DNA from: Ligula intestinalis | Lineage: Eukaryota; Platyhelminthes; Cestoda; Diphyllobothriidea; Diphyllobothriidae | Assembly: GCA_036362985.1 (NCBI GenBank) | Contig: JAYGXS010000009.1 | Coordinates: forward strand, 9,063,590 to 9,127,589 | Direction of reading: 5' to 3' | DNA length: 64,000 nt | Shown here: one piece after another, positions 26,891 through 38,060 of the stretch | Position numbering within the stretch: position 1 is the stretch's first letter | How the letters are laid out: each line of letters opens with the position of its first letter | Position numbers and translations under genes: made by a program | Notes under the pieces: model-generated | Database searches by the model: none | Told to the model about the DNA's origin: nothing | The model's input: only the letters and a program-made list of their open reading frames with translations

Positions 26891-28480
26891 TGTTGCGGAG
26901 ACAGGATGACATGACAATTCCTCCGTCGATTTCGACGATGGGCACCATGCGCTCCAACAAGCCGCAGCAAACGCTGAAGCAAGCCACAACACACAGAGAG
27001 ACAAGCTGGGCAACCAACACGAAAGCTACAGAAAGCGCGAGCAACGCAGAGAACTGGCGCGAGGGAAAACAGGAGTTTAGGCAGACTTGCGCAGAATCTG
27101 CCCACTCGCTCGCCACTCCCACCTCCGTTTCCGGTGTAAAGACAGAGTCAATAAGACCGGGGATGAGGGAGGGTGTAGACGGCTGGCGCGATAAACACTC
27201 AGCACGCGCACACTTGACACAGCCATCTCGCTAGGTATGCTCCCAACTGCACGGGAGCGCCATAAAGGCCACATTAAGAGGGAGCCATTGCAGCCTGACT
27301 CTCAGTCCTCCCTCTCCTCCCGTACGCACACACAAACACTCACGTACAGGAGGAGCAGTAAGTTAGGGGGCCCAAGGTTTCCAGTCAGGTGGCAAACCCT
27401 CCAAGCCGCCACGGCTTTTAGCGCACCGTGATAGATTCAAGCGTATTCAGATTTATTATAGTGAAGCGAGAAACGCACTGAGGGTCGACCTCACTCTCTC
27501 CCCCACCGCATAGTGACCGCCTAGCTTTTCGGGCACCCGCAGTGTGGCCTGAAACCCAGTGGGAGTGCGAGCGCAGTCACCAACAGGGAAGCAGAAGTGA
27601 GAGAAAGTGCCAGCGCTTTCCAGGCCGCAGGGACCGTGGTTGGCTAAAGACTGGCATTTCATGTGCATACAGACCATTGGATATCAGAAGGGTGAGAGCA
27701 GCCCTGCATGAAGCTTGGGCCAACACCCTCCTGAGAGGGCTAACGAGTCAGTCAACGACTGAAAGGCACTACCCATGCTCCGTCGTCGGTTGGCGTCCGT
27801 GGGCGGGGCTGAAAGGAGAGCAAGAGACAATTGGTGAACTTTGCAATGTGGATGGGCAGAAGAAGAAAGGAGAGAAAAGGAAAGGGGAGGGGGGAGAGAG
27901 AGCAGAGCCAAACGAACAAGTGAGAAGAGAGCGAGAGAGAACAGGAACAAGAACGCAGCTTACCTTTCCTCGGGGTTGTCGGAGGCAGCCTGACGCGACT
28001 GCAGTGACTAGTAGTGTGTAGTTTTGCTATTAACAGAATGACTAGCAATGCTGCATAGGAAAGGGGATCACATTTCGCAGGACTAAAGTTGCTTGAGAGC
28101 TGGTGCAGGTTAGGTTTGGTAGGGAGTATCAGTGAGGATAAGGCTATACCCCATATGTGTTTTTGGTAGTCCACGATACAGCACGGCAAGGCAGCTTAGT
28201 TAGTTGAAACCCCTGCGTTGTTTAGCCGGTTGCTGCCAGCTGGCTCTGCCGGTCTTCGGATTATTGTGGGCCGAAGGCCGTGTACTGCCCCCCCCCCCTT
28301 GACCCAGGCAGCAAACAATTGCAGCCTCGAGTTAAGTTGGCGTGAGAACAGCGATTGGCATGTACTTCTACCCGAACGGTCTTAAGACGAGCGCAGCATG
28401 GAAATCTATCAGTTCTCCCCCTAACAATTACGTTAGTAGAGTAAGCCCTACTGGCGACGATAAATCCCACACACATACAC
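26890..28480 (-). repeat. Repeat R4, longest copy
   Basis: Read on the minus strand it begins near 28480 with TTATCGTCGCCAG..GGGCTTACTCT, passes a G-run, CGAAGACCGGCAGAGCCAGC, GCGAGGAAAGGTAAGCTGCG-like (27965-27975), a pyrimidine tract, TTTCAGCCCCGCCCACGGACG (27805-27825) and ends near 26900 in GTCGAAATCGACGGAGGAATT. The same order is seen in 62990-64000. It is about 1.6 kb and noncoding, with an intron-like core (see findings). Confidence 0.7.
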
Positions 28481-28944
28481 ACACAGACCAACGAAGTTTG
28501 TCGATTTTAATGACCTCACACGATCCTGTGACCTCTTTTTCAGCCTGCTAATAAGATAAACTGTACAAATATGCATTGACCTAGGGGGCTGAGACGGTAG
28601 AATCCTACTTTCGGTCCCAGATCAGCACGCAAAACCCCACAGAGTATACAGTCTGTGGAATACAAAGGAAAGAAAATATGGCAACAGTAGCTTATGTGGG
28701 CCCACTTATTAATCCCTATTCCCTGCATATTTTCCTATGAAAACGGTGGTTTTAGGGTTTAATGCGTGGGAAATAAGGACATGCAGTGGAATATACTTTA
28801 CTAAATGCATTTTTATTTTACTGTATTTAGAAGTGTTGTTGATTTATATCTGTAGATTTTCCCAATCTGTATTATAGTTTAACTCATTGCGGAAATACCT
28901 GATTATCAAATTGCAGGCTTCTTGACTTTCCCGAAAAATTTAAA

Positions 28945-29697
28945 TGGTGGTTAGGAGGTCGTCTACTTCAACTTACTTGAGGTCCAACTTAACGTTTTGG
29001 AGTTAGATTACTATAGTCCACGGCGCAAAGCGCCGCTTACACCTTCAATTTACATGCCGAACAACTAACTCACGGCGGCCGCGGGAAGCAATTTCGACTA
29101 ATTTTTTTCCCTTTAAAATTACTTCTAAAAATTTCCTCCTCTGCCTATCCTATTTCCCCACCCCCAAAACTCTATAAGCACCGTTTTTGCAGGACAAAAT
29201 GGTTGGACTAGGGGTATATGAGAGTGCCTACATAAGCTACTTTTGCCCGAAATATAAACGAAAGAAAAGTAGGAAAATCAGGAATTATTATTTTATTTTT
29301 CTGATGTTTGTCAACAAAAAAAAACGCTCCATAATTGAAGTGTGCAAGTATGCAAATATTGGGAAATAACTTGATTAAAAATTCACTACTTTAACTAAAT
29401 AAACTAGCTTAAAACGTAAACTAAAGTAAGCAAAACGGAATTTATTTAAATAATAATCTAAAAATAAATAGCAGACAAAATAATGAAATGAAAACTAAAC
29501 TTAAAACTGAACACAAATATCAATAAATTAAATAAACAAAATAAAATAATCATGCGTAAAGTTGTTACGCATATTAATTGATGGTGATCGCGTTGCGCCG
29601 CGCCCCGCCGCGAACTGTACTAATCTAAATCCGGAACAGTAAGTTGGACCTTAGGTAAGTTGAAGTAGATGACCTCCTAATCACCAATTTGTTTTTT
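28945..29697. mobile_element. Non-autonomous element R7 with long terminal inverted repeats
   Basis: Left arm 28945-29065 starts GGTGGTTAGGAGGTCGTCTA and contains GCGCAAAGCGCCGC; right arm 29580-29697 ends TAGATGACCTCCTAATCACC and contains GCGCCGCGCCCCGCCGCG. The arms are reverse complements over about 100 bp with several mismatches. The interior (29070-29580) is AT-rich and codes nothing. A solo right end is at 7480-7614. Target duplication is not clear. Confidence 0.6.
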
Positions 29698-29699
29698 AG

Positions 29700-30530
29700 G
29701 AATATCAAGTAATGCACTAAACTATAAAATAAATGTAATTAAAAAAAGTCAAAATGTGTTTCACCCAAAAAACTATAAGCGAGGAAGAAATGTCAGTAAA
29801 TGTCTGTGTTTATTTATGGTGTGCTATTTTGTTGCATAAACATTAGATTAGTTAAAAACTACTGGGACCCGAATTAGGATTCCCCCAGCTGAAACTTGAT
29901 AGATAAAAAGAGCATGAACTGTTGGTCTTAGATACATGTGTGCACGGTAGGGGGGAAGGGGAAGTAAAGGTTGTTAGCGAAACAAGGTAGTTCAGGTCAT
30001 ATTGAGAGCCTTTTATACGCGGTTAAAAAGCGGAGAGGAGGAAGTGAAGGGCAGCATTTGGCCATACGGGGAAGGAAGAGGATGCTAGAAGACGGGAAAG
30101 GGAATGGGTTTACGTCCTCTATCGATCGGTACCACGGCAGTGCGAGGTTGATAACGTGATCCAGCTGCTTACAGAGTAGTGGCCTTCTTCTCCGTATTCC
30201 AGCGGCCTCCTGAAATTGCTGGAGACATCCGGTCACAGTCCGAAGTACGAACTTAAATGCAGTCATTGGGTTCAGCATATGGCCAGTGTAAACTAGATGC
30301 TTTGTCATTGAACTCTTGCATATCTCGCTATGCGACTAGTCTCGCACTGTATGACGTTATTATATTCTGCAAATCTCGTTTTCTCTGCGAGGTTCAAAAA
30401 CTGAATTAAACGCTGAAAGCATGCTTTTTGCAGTTGTGATTGCCATAACACAGGAGGCATCCATGGGCTCTGGGAGAACCTAGTCCACTGCGAATGCCTA
30501 AGAAAGGTTTTCGAACACCGGATCAAATTG
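29700..30530. other. Stretch without a recognised gene
   Basis: No repeat or gene was recognised. A minus-strand 73-codon frame at 30305-30526 has moderately protein-like composition but no recognisable domain. Confidence 0.4.
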
Positions 30531-30545
30531 TTTACGGTTCTGAGC

Positions 30546-30575
30546 TTTCGGGCCCATGCGGGGGTCCATTGTCAG
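30546..30575 (-). ncRNA. Hammerhead ribozyme remnant (PLE-borne)
   Basis: Minus strand CTGACAA (G8 to A) with a GGACCCC CGCAT GGGCCC stem II and an intact CGAAAGCTCAG. One core change predicts poor or no cleavage. It is downstream of the PLE segment at 30660-30950 on the same strand. Confidence 0.5.
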
Positions 30576-30659
30576 AAATAAAAGCATCCACGAAAAACAA
30601 GAAACAGTCACAGGGGTCAGGAACCAATCAACCGTTATATGGAGGGGGAGGGAGAACTG

Positions 30660-30950
30660 GGAGGAAAATCATTAATCACCAGTGTCGGCCATGCGAATAT
30701 GCATGAGGAGAGCAATGCACGCCTGCGCCAGATCAATAGATCGATTGACGGAATTCTCATCCGAGGCCCAGGCTTTAATCGATTCTCGGCCTGCCTTTCT
30801 GCTGACGTATGCAATTACCTTCGCAGCTGCAAAGTTAAACTCGTGACCCGTCTCGTATGTGGGCCGCCACTCGCGACAATGCGTCACCCCAAAAATTGCG
30901 AACTGGTCAAGTGGTCTTAAGATCAGCAAGTGGGAACAGCCATCGCGCAA
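30660..30950 (-). pseudogene. Penelope-like element, C-terminal tail
   Basis: The minus strand reads RPTYETGHEFNFAAAKVIAYV, GRESIKAWASDENSVNRSI and DLAQACIALLMHIRMADTGD, the tail block of the PLE group at 20425-21384 and 4858-5202. The GIY-YIG core is absent; only a DQFAIFGVTHCREW scrap precedes. Confidence 0.7.
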
Positions 30951-31084
30951 CCATCGTCAGAAACAAGAGGAGAAACGAAAAATGGCTTTTCAGGCACCAT
31001 GATGGGTGGTAAATAAAACAAATTATTTAATTCTTCTGAGCTTTTGACTCCTCACGAGAAGCCATCGGCAAAGGTGAGAAAACA

Positions 31085-31132
31085 GGGGGGGTTGGGTGGG
31101 GGTTTAGGGGGTGGGGGGGGGGGGGGTGGCGA
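31085..31132 (+). repeat. G-rich tract, G-quadruplex candidate
   Basis: Runs of 3 to 14 G separated by TT, T or TTTA. It lies between a PLE terminal sequence (about 31033, degraded hammerhead on the minus strand) and the GIY-YIG tail that starts at about 31135. Confidence 0.7.
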
Positions 31133-31420
31133 TCCTCTGCCCCAGATCGCTACCCACACCCTGGAAGTAGGCCACGAATTCGACTCCTCAGGCACATGGA
31201 TAATGGCGCAAGCCAGTAATAAGACGGGGCGTGAACTGCTGGAGGCCTGGGTGTCAGATCCTACCTCCATCAACAGGCATGTGGATATACCGCCCTGTTA
31301 CTTTGCCATTCGTACTCGCGACCAGAAACCACGGCCTAGTTCCCGTACAAAAATGCAGGCTGCCACGTCAAGTTCACATGCCATAACTCTAGGGACGCGC
31401 GTAGGGGACACACGATAGGA
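31130..31420 (+). pseudogene. Penelope-like element, C-terminal tail
   Basis: Reads DPLPQIATHTLEVGHEFDSSGTWIMAQ, GRELLEAWVSDPTSINRHVD and ends with RVGDTR. The GIY-YIG core is missing. A hammerhead core lies downstream at 31514-31543 on the same strand. Confidence 0.7.
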
Positions 31421-31513
31421 TGGCGCGAGAATGGACGTGGCGTGGGCACTGACCAATCAAAAGTGCCCACCCCTATTTACGCGTAGCCAACGCTTGCTGT
31501 GTTCCGACTTTGT

Positions 31514-31543
31514 CTGACGATGGCTTCTCATGTGGATTCGAAA
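31514..31543 (+). ncRNA. Hammerhead ribozyme core (PLE-borne)
   Basis: CTGACGA, stem II from GGCTTC and GGATTC (one mismatch, two wobbles, CATGT loop), then CGAAAGCTCAG. Core residues are intact. It is placed 3' of the PLE tail at 31130-31420. Confidence 0.6.
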
Positions 31544-31653
31544 GCTCAGTTCCAGAGATCGCGTCTTGCCAATACAAGCAAACATGTGTGTCCCAGGAAG
31601 CAATTGAGAAGAAGAAGACTCGATCGCTGGACAATATGTTTATTCGCCCGACG

Positions 31654-31683
31654 TTTCGACATCCGTCACGGATTAATCATCAG
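31654..31683 (-). ncRNA. Hammerhead ribozyme core (PLE-borne)
   Basis: Minus strand CTGATGA, stem II ATCC/GGAT with a GTGAC loop, then CGAAACGTCGGGC and a GAATAAACATATTG tail. Core residues are intact. It sits at the 3' end of the long PLE at 31795-33450. Confidence 0.7.
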
Positions 31684-31794
31684 ACAGATGAATAGGAAGC
31701 AGTAGCAAAAGACGGTAGTGCATGCACAGAAGGTTGCAGTATTTATAGGATACATACATTGCTGCAAACATCCAGCGAAAATTCGTCTTAATTG

Positions 31795-33450
31795 CCTTCT
31801 TATGCGTGGATAGTTTGCCAGACGCCATGCGGCCTCTGACCTGTTGAACTTTCATCACGGGCGGTGGACTCGGATATGATGATTGCTCGGCCATCTGGCC
31901 CTCCGGTGTTGGCGTACGCTAACGCGGTGGCCCGTGCGTCCCCCAAGCGGTGACTGGCTTCGGCCAAACTGAGTCTCAGCACCGAATATGGATTGGGCAC
32001 ATCGTTGCACTTGTTGATGGATTGGGGGCCCGTGAACCATGACTCAAGTAGTTCTCGGCTCACCCGATTGTTACCTTTTGCGAGAATTTCGGCCTCATAA
32101 AATTTTAACGCGTGGCCGGGTCTCGTCGAATGAGCCGCAACTTGAGAACTGGCATCATTTCACCGCACTGCTGCCGCATTTTCGGAAATTCGCATCTTGA
32201 GAAGTCTGCCAGTTTCTTCGACATAGTTGCTGTGACCGCAACTGCACCAGATCCTGTAGACGACCTCAGATGTTTCTTGCCTTAGCAGTAGGTATTTTGG
32301 CTTCATGATCTGACGCCTTATGGTTGCTTCCGGCTTGTGTGCGACTCCAGCTCCAAGTGGTGCGAGAAGGCGGCCGACGGCTTCCGATACGTTTTTGACG
32401 CACGGGATCAAACGCCAAATCTTGGGGGTGGTGCGCTTTTGTTTGCCACCTCGTTTGCGCAAGCACCGGTTGACACGAAGTTGCGTGAATAGCCATTCTC
32501 GCTGACCACCCGTGGAAGGTATCCTACCTCGGGAACTTTACCTTCCTGTTCACTGCAGTGCATCCCAACACGCCAATAGAGCGTCCTTACGCAACTGCAT
32601 TTGTGGCTGATTGGGTGGTTGCTGTTGTTATTCAGTACTTGCATCGTGTTTTTCGCTTTCTTGAATACTTTAGTCTTTAAACCACCACAGTCTTTGCGAC
32701 AGACGAGGACATCAAGGAAGGCCAGCTGTTTGTTCTCCTCCTCCTCCTCCTCCTCCTCCTCTTCCTCCATCGTAAATTGGATGTCCGCGAAGACGCTGTT
32801 GAGAAATTCCTTGAACGTGAACACCTAATCCCGCTCAATGACGAGGAAGGCGTCAGCCACATACCGCGCCCAGAAGTTCAGTCTGTGGTTTTGGAAGACC
32901 AGCGACACCAGCCGTTGCAGGACCGCCTCAGCTATCAGTCCCGAAATCGGTTAACCCATCGTTGTCCCCCTCACCTGCTCTTAGATTGTTCCGTCAAACT
33001 TGAAGTACGTCCTGAGACGGAACTTGGGGAGCTGTAGGATTTGCGCATTTCCAAGACGATTCTCCGTCTCATCGTATTTATTTCGTGTGAGTAATTCGAC
33101 GGTCTCGATTGCCATATCCTGAGGGATGAAAGTACTTAGGGACGTGACATCGAAAGAAACCATGATATCACTTGGCAAGAGACTTACCCTTTAAGTTTCT
33201 TCAAGAATTGTGTTGACGGGCGGACCATGGTCTCCAAATCAGTAGTCAGAAATTTGAAACGCCGAAACAGCCACTTTGCTAGTCCATACGTTGGAGTGCC
33301 TTTTAGTGATACGATGGATCGGAAAGGAGTGCCTTCCTAGTGCACTTTGGGGAGGCCATAGAAACGGGCCAAGGCCGTTTCTTGTGCCCTCGCCATGCGT
33401 CGGTCGGACGGCGGCGTCTCAAAAAAATTTCCATCTTCTTTGATTTATGT
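31795..33450 (-). pseudogene. Penelope-like element, longest copy (RT + GIY-YIG)
   Basis: On the minus strand, from about 33420: ARFYGLPKVH, EGTPFRSIVSLKGTPTYGLAKWLFRR, IMVSFDVTSLSTFIP (palm motif A), then a region with frameshifts. From 32824 it reads KEFLNSVFADIQF followed by a Glu run (about 11 E, coded by CTC repeats on the plus strand at 32733-32766), LAFLDVLV, CVRTLYWRVGMHC and ENGYSRNF. The linker VKNVSEAVGRLL and GVAHKPEATIRRQIMKPKY precedes EVVYRIWCSCGHSNYVEETGRLL (GIY-YIG core, with NYVEET where NYVGET is usual). The tail is AAHSTRPGHALKF and SRELLESWFTGPQSINK. The catalytic YVDD region is damaged. A hammerhead core follows at 31654-31683. Confidence 0.85.
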
Positions 33451-34020
33451 GTAGTGATTGGTTTTGGGCAACAGTTTTTCTCCTAAAAATCCCTGAGGAG
33501 TTTTTTCACTGTCTGCTCCTATTTTCATCCTATGACTCAGGACAACTGGCCTCGCCAACAGTCTAAGCAACAATTTTTTTGCTACCACTGCACATATGTA
33601 CAAATAGGGCACTCAAAGGAATTTTTCCTACATACCCTCAATATACTGATAGTGATACTGATACTGATCTCACTCCGCACGAACACTCGCGCGGCTGCTA
33701 GCGAGTGCATATGCATTAGTTTCTGCTTATCATTTTCAAGGTTGATTAACACAGGACCTTACCATGGCAACAGCGAGGCTCACATACTTGCTGTAAAGCG
33801 TGCTGACTGTGCGTTTAGCCACCCCTTTTGGCTGCGGTACCGAAAAGGGAAGAAACATTGTAGGGCAGCAGTTGTCATTCCTGCCTGGGACGCTTGGAGA
33901 TATTGATCACTTTTCACAAATTCATCCCAAAATCATATCATATCAGTCTTTCAACTTGGAGCGGTGTTCTGCTATCCAACATAATTTATGGGCAGAATAG
34001 AAGGGATTACGTTTTTTGCA
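33450..34020. other. Stretch without a recognised gene
   Basis: No element protein or exon was recognised. Plus-strand open frames (33532-33906, 33800-34000) have no known domain. Confidence 0.4.
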
Positions 34021-34165
34021 GCATTTAGATTTAAAACAGGCGTATACGGCAGGATTTATTGACATCAATAAATTTCGTGACAGCTTCTCAGTTGCATCTT
34101 GTCCCTGCATGATGATGATGAAGAGAACATAACACAGTTTGAAATCGCACATAATGAATGGACTA
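34020..34165 (-). repeat. Repeat R1 (copy 3)
   Basis: The minus strand carries the GCAGG/GCAGCGACAAGATG block, CACGAAATTTATTGATGTC and CCTGCCGTATACGCCTG. Its orientation is opposite to copy 4 at 34610-34770, so the two bracket the PLE segment at 34200-34440. Confidence 0.6.
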
Positions 34166-34199
34166 ACAGCAAAGACCGAGTTTCATTTTAAATAATAAT

Positions 34200-35670
34200 C
34201 GATAAAGGACACGGCATTTGGTCAACGTACTTGTGTATGCAAGCACATCGGGGCGTTCGCAAAGGCAACTGGCAGTCACGGCCGTGGAGCGCTTGCCCAA
34301 CTGGCGTTTCAATCAAGAAGGCAGAGTACCACGGTCCTCTCATCGTTTCGAATACTTGTTCGGTTTGAACAAATCGAATTCTACGCTATTTGGAAGCTGC
34401 CTACATACGGCGAGAAAAACCGGACCCATGCAAGCAACTTGACTATCTGATCAACCTCCAATTACCCTGGTAATTGGTCACTTGATTTTAATCCCCAAGT
34501 GATTTTCGTTAACTTCCCCCACCCACCCACTCTCCCTTCCTACCTATACGTTGACATAATGCAGTGTCCTTTATTGACTACTATTTAAACTGAACCAAGT
34601 TTCTTGCTCTTATGCTATTCATTCTGTGAAAATTTTAAACCGTTCTATGTTCTCTTCGTTCTGATCATCATGCAGCGACAAGATGTAGCTGAGAAGCTGT
34701 CACGAAATTTATAGATGTCAATAAATCATGCCGTATACGCCTGTTGTAAATTTTGTAAAACTGACTGGCAGCAACTTGTTTGGCTTGCACTGTGTGAATA
34801 CACTCCTCCTCCTCCTCCTCTTGGCTGACTGAATTCTCTTACTCCCTCTTGGACGTTTGGGACAACGACTGGGCTAGCTCAGACGTCACGCTAATTCCAA
34901 GTACCAGGCACGGCTCGTAACAGGCCCTTCGATTATTATCAGTGACATAAACTCTGCAGTTATAAGAAGCATATGTTGTGCGCGTCAGGCACTGTTCTGC
35001 TTATCCGTTGCATTAAGTCATAAATTACGTGCTTCTTATGTACATGTTTACCATGATGACAGCACTAGCAAAAAGCCCAGACATGTGTCTCGCCGGCATT
35101 TTCTCGCTACACGACACAGCTGCGAGGGGTTCGGCTCATAAGTGAGTCCACCAACTGATCCACATACAGCTGTGTCATGCATTGTGGATAAGATACAAAC
35201 TTGGTTTTTAAGCTCGCACCTGTATTACCAGTGTAGTAAATAATTGTCGGGAATGTCTCCATTCGCACAAAGAGTAATTGCACAGAAAGGCCCCCGAGCG
35301 CAGCTGCCACGCTGCTGCTATAAGACCACGCACCGGGGCTATTTATCTCTCAGCAGTACTGATAAGTCTATATCACTTTTGCTCTTCCAAAAATCGGATC
35401 AATAAATATACGCAGCCTTTCTGTGCGAATGACTTGCTAAGTGTTAATACAGCGTTCTGCATGGTCGATTGCCTTCTCCACATTTACCGTGCTGGCTTTG
35501 GTAATAACAAGCTCATAGTTGGTTTAAGTACAAGTACCAGGTGTGGATCATAAAAATGAGCGTATTAATTATATGAATGGCTGCCTGTTAGTAGCTTATA
35601 AAGATTACGCGGTCGGTGGTTGATAGGCTTCGGTCGAATATTATATTTCGGTCTGCGCTTGTAAACCCCT
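34200..35670 (+). mobile_element. Penelope-like element end: GIY-YIG scrap plus 3' region
   Basis: 34218-34330 reads VYASTSGRSQRQLAVTAVERLPNW, the same family as the fragment at 3070-3519 (VCKHIGRTQRQLAARAAKHLPNW) with HIGR lost. The rest (34440-35670) is the 3' region that repeats 1742-3060 in the opposite orientation, including an AATTACCCTGGTAATTGGTC block and the ending GGTCTGCGCTTGTAAACCCC. Dead copy. Confidence 0.75.
34610..34770 (+). repeat. Repeat R1 (copy 4)
   Basis: ATTCATTCTGTGAAAATTTTA, CATGCAGCGACAAGATG and GCCGTATACGCCTG are as in copy 1. Confidence 0.6.
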
Positions 35671-35699
35671 GAACTGAGCGACGGTCCTTGCTATTGTGC

Positions 35700-35850
35700 C
35701 ATTCATTCTGTGAAATTTAAAACTGTTGTATGCTCACTTCATTATCATCACCATCATCATGCAGTGACAAGTTACAGCTGAGAAGCTGTCACAAAATGTA
35801 TCGATGTCAATAAATCCTGCCGTATACGCCTGTTTTAAATTTCTACCGGG
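35700..35850 (+). repeat. Repeat R1 (copy 5)
   Basis: ATTCATTCTGTGAAATTTAAA, GCAGTGACAAGTTACAGC and CCTGCCGTATACGCCTG match the other copies, just after the end of the PLE region. Confidence 0.6.
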
Positions 35851-35859
35851 GAGAAAATT

Positions 35860-37700
35860 CTTCAAAAGGATTAAGGTCCCCGGGCAGCTTACTAGTGTGG
35901 CGATCTTGCGATCAGCTCCCTGTACTGACAATTGTTCTTCCCTGCCCAGCTTTGTGCTGCCACTAGCGCCCATGGCCGCGCGTGACACATATGCATTTGC
36001 TCGCAAAGCCCTGCGGGCGTGTCCGTCACACGCTGCAGTGCCGCGCTACCGGTTAGGTTATTGCCCTGCATCTTTGCCATTAGCCTTGGTAGCTCAGTGT
36101 GCACCTTTTCCTGATTGGCTGAAGGAAGTCTCCGAATGCCGTAACCTGTGCGGAGGCACAGCGCGCACGCACAACAACAGGCCTTTGTACTGCAGAGCCT
36201 TTTGTTGGCTCTTTTCCTAAAGTATGCTGTGCAACCAAATTGGTCTTACCTGACTTCTGACTTTTTGGAACCTGCTGTAGTCGACGATCGCTGATTCGAC
36301 ACAACAACAAGTGAAGAAATTGATCAAAATGGCGCCAGTTCGTGTTATAAGCTTGTGTGAACACCTGCGTTGCCGATTGTTATATGTAAGGAAGAGATGA
36401 CGGACAGGATAGCAGAGAACAGTTAACCATACCGTTCTCTGTGTGTACATCAGGTTGTGTGCGTACACCTCTAATTCTCAGCGTCCCTGTCGGCAGCCTT
36501 TTCTTGTCTGAAGTTTGGTCTGCTGTCGTCGGCAGCGTACTCTCGTGTCGGGCAACAGCTTTCGTGTCGATAGCAGTACATTGTCTGGGCAACAGAGTCT
36601 CGTCTCGGGCAGCAGAATGCGCCTCCTGTGCGCAGCCTCGAATTTAAGGGCCAGCAGTCTTTGTTTCCGAGCTCTCCTTATTTGTCTCTCTACGAGACGC
36701 TTATGCGAGTGTAACGCTCGCGACCTCAGTATGACACGTGGTGGTCCTGTTACGCGCGCTTTGCCCGTTCTGCATGAGTTCTTTGGCGTGTGGGCTTTCT
36801 TTGTTGCCTTGATCTCAGGGTGGAATCGTGCGGTGGACCTCTCAGTGAGATGCATAACTCTGCCGCGTTCTTAAACGTGTTCACGCCTCTTTGGGACGGC
36901 TGGCTTATGTCTGTTCATGACCCGTTGTCAGCGTGACCTCAGGCTAACATGGGCGATGACTCGCGTGCTGGGTCGTCCTAACAAATTGGATTTTGATGTT
37001 GAAAGACAAGCAGCCACTTAGCGTCATAATTTTGCTGACTTCGGGTGGACTGACTCTACGATTTAATTGGGCAGAGTCCATGTGGGAAAGAGAACACCTA
37101 CGTCCAGGCTCGTGGGTCCTCAGGTCTCCCGTTTAGACGTTCAGATCTCAAACTTGTCATCTTATGTAAGGCACAATTATCGAAGCTGTCACCGAAATAG
37201 TTTAAATATTTGCTCTTGAACGAATTTCACTCTCCTTATTAAGTTAACCTCAATTTAGTTTGAAAGTATTACGAAATTATGGAAATAAGTGGTATTGGAT
37301 TAAGCAGTCAGCCAACAAGCCGTGCATATGGATTTCCGTTGCCAGTAGATTACCGGCAATATTAACTGCCTAGACTCATTTAGCACTCACAAGGGTACTT
37401 TCACGAAAAATATCCACGCCTGTTCCATTAAACTAACAATGATTTAATACTGAAAGATTCAATACAAACTATATGTTGGCTAGAATAATATATTCCATCA
37501 CCAGCACCACTATGGAAAAGAAGACACTATTCTTCAAAGTCCCCTTTCAAAGGGGTGCGGAAAATGAACTGAAGCCTTGACCAAGCCATGTAAAAAATCA
37601 TCCCAGCAGCGAGAGTTCGCAACTTCTTCTCAACCAGCCGGTCTTGGACGGGGAATGTAAGGATAGATTGCCCGTTCACACAACCTTCATGCGCAGAGAG
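35860..37700. other. Stretch without a recognised gene
   Basis: Several short frames overlap around 36380-36870 on both strands, a GC-richer zone with repeated CTCGTGTCGGGCA-like words, but no domain or splice signal that supports a gene. Confidence 0.4.
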
Positions 37701-37719
37701 GAGAAGTCTCAGTGCTACC

Positions 37720-38060
37720 AGGCCCGGTTTCTTAGGAGATGAGAGAAGTCTTGGGAAGTCCAGATTTTTAGGAACAGTATATTGCGCACACAAGGGCTAG
37801 AAAGAAGTTTCCACTCGGTACAGCCTGGCATTCAGCCGTGAAGAAACGTGAGCGGGCGTCCCGCTCAGAGTGGATTCCCAAGTGTCCGTCGGTGCAGGAA
37901 TTGACCGAGGACCGTAGAGCGCTTCATGAAGCTGATTGGCCAAGAGCGCTTCGCGGCGCTGATAGGCCAGACCTTTCTCGAGTGCGTCTGTGCACCCCAG
38001 GGCAAAGATTGCGAATCGCAGGCGGACCGCGTCCGAGCGAGTCTAGCGACTGGGCGACCA
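37720..38060 (+). repeat. Possible R3-related repeat
   Basis: GCCCGGTTTCTTAGGAGATG, AGAGAAGTCTTGGGAAG, GGAACAGTATATTG and the GCGCTTCGCGGCGCTGATAGG zone resemble the layout of 42750-43150 (CCTGGTTCCTCAGGAGATTG, GGAACAGTGTATTG). The match is diverged. Confidence 0.4.

Noticed and set aside
25465..27234. Open frames of about 98-122 codons conserved in two R4 copies (25465-25761 minus, 26866-27234 plus)
   Set aside because: They are conserved because the two repeat copies are near-identical; composition is low in complexity, no domain is visible and older copies (53850, 55315) do not keep the frame.
36380..36874. Overlapping open frames on both strands as a coding region
   Set aside because: Frames on both strands are equally long, arising from repeated TCGTGTCGGGCA-like words; no domain or splice signals were seen.
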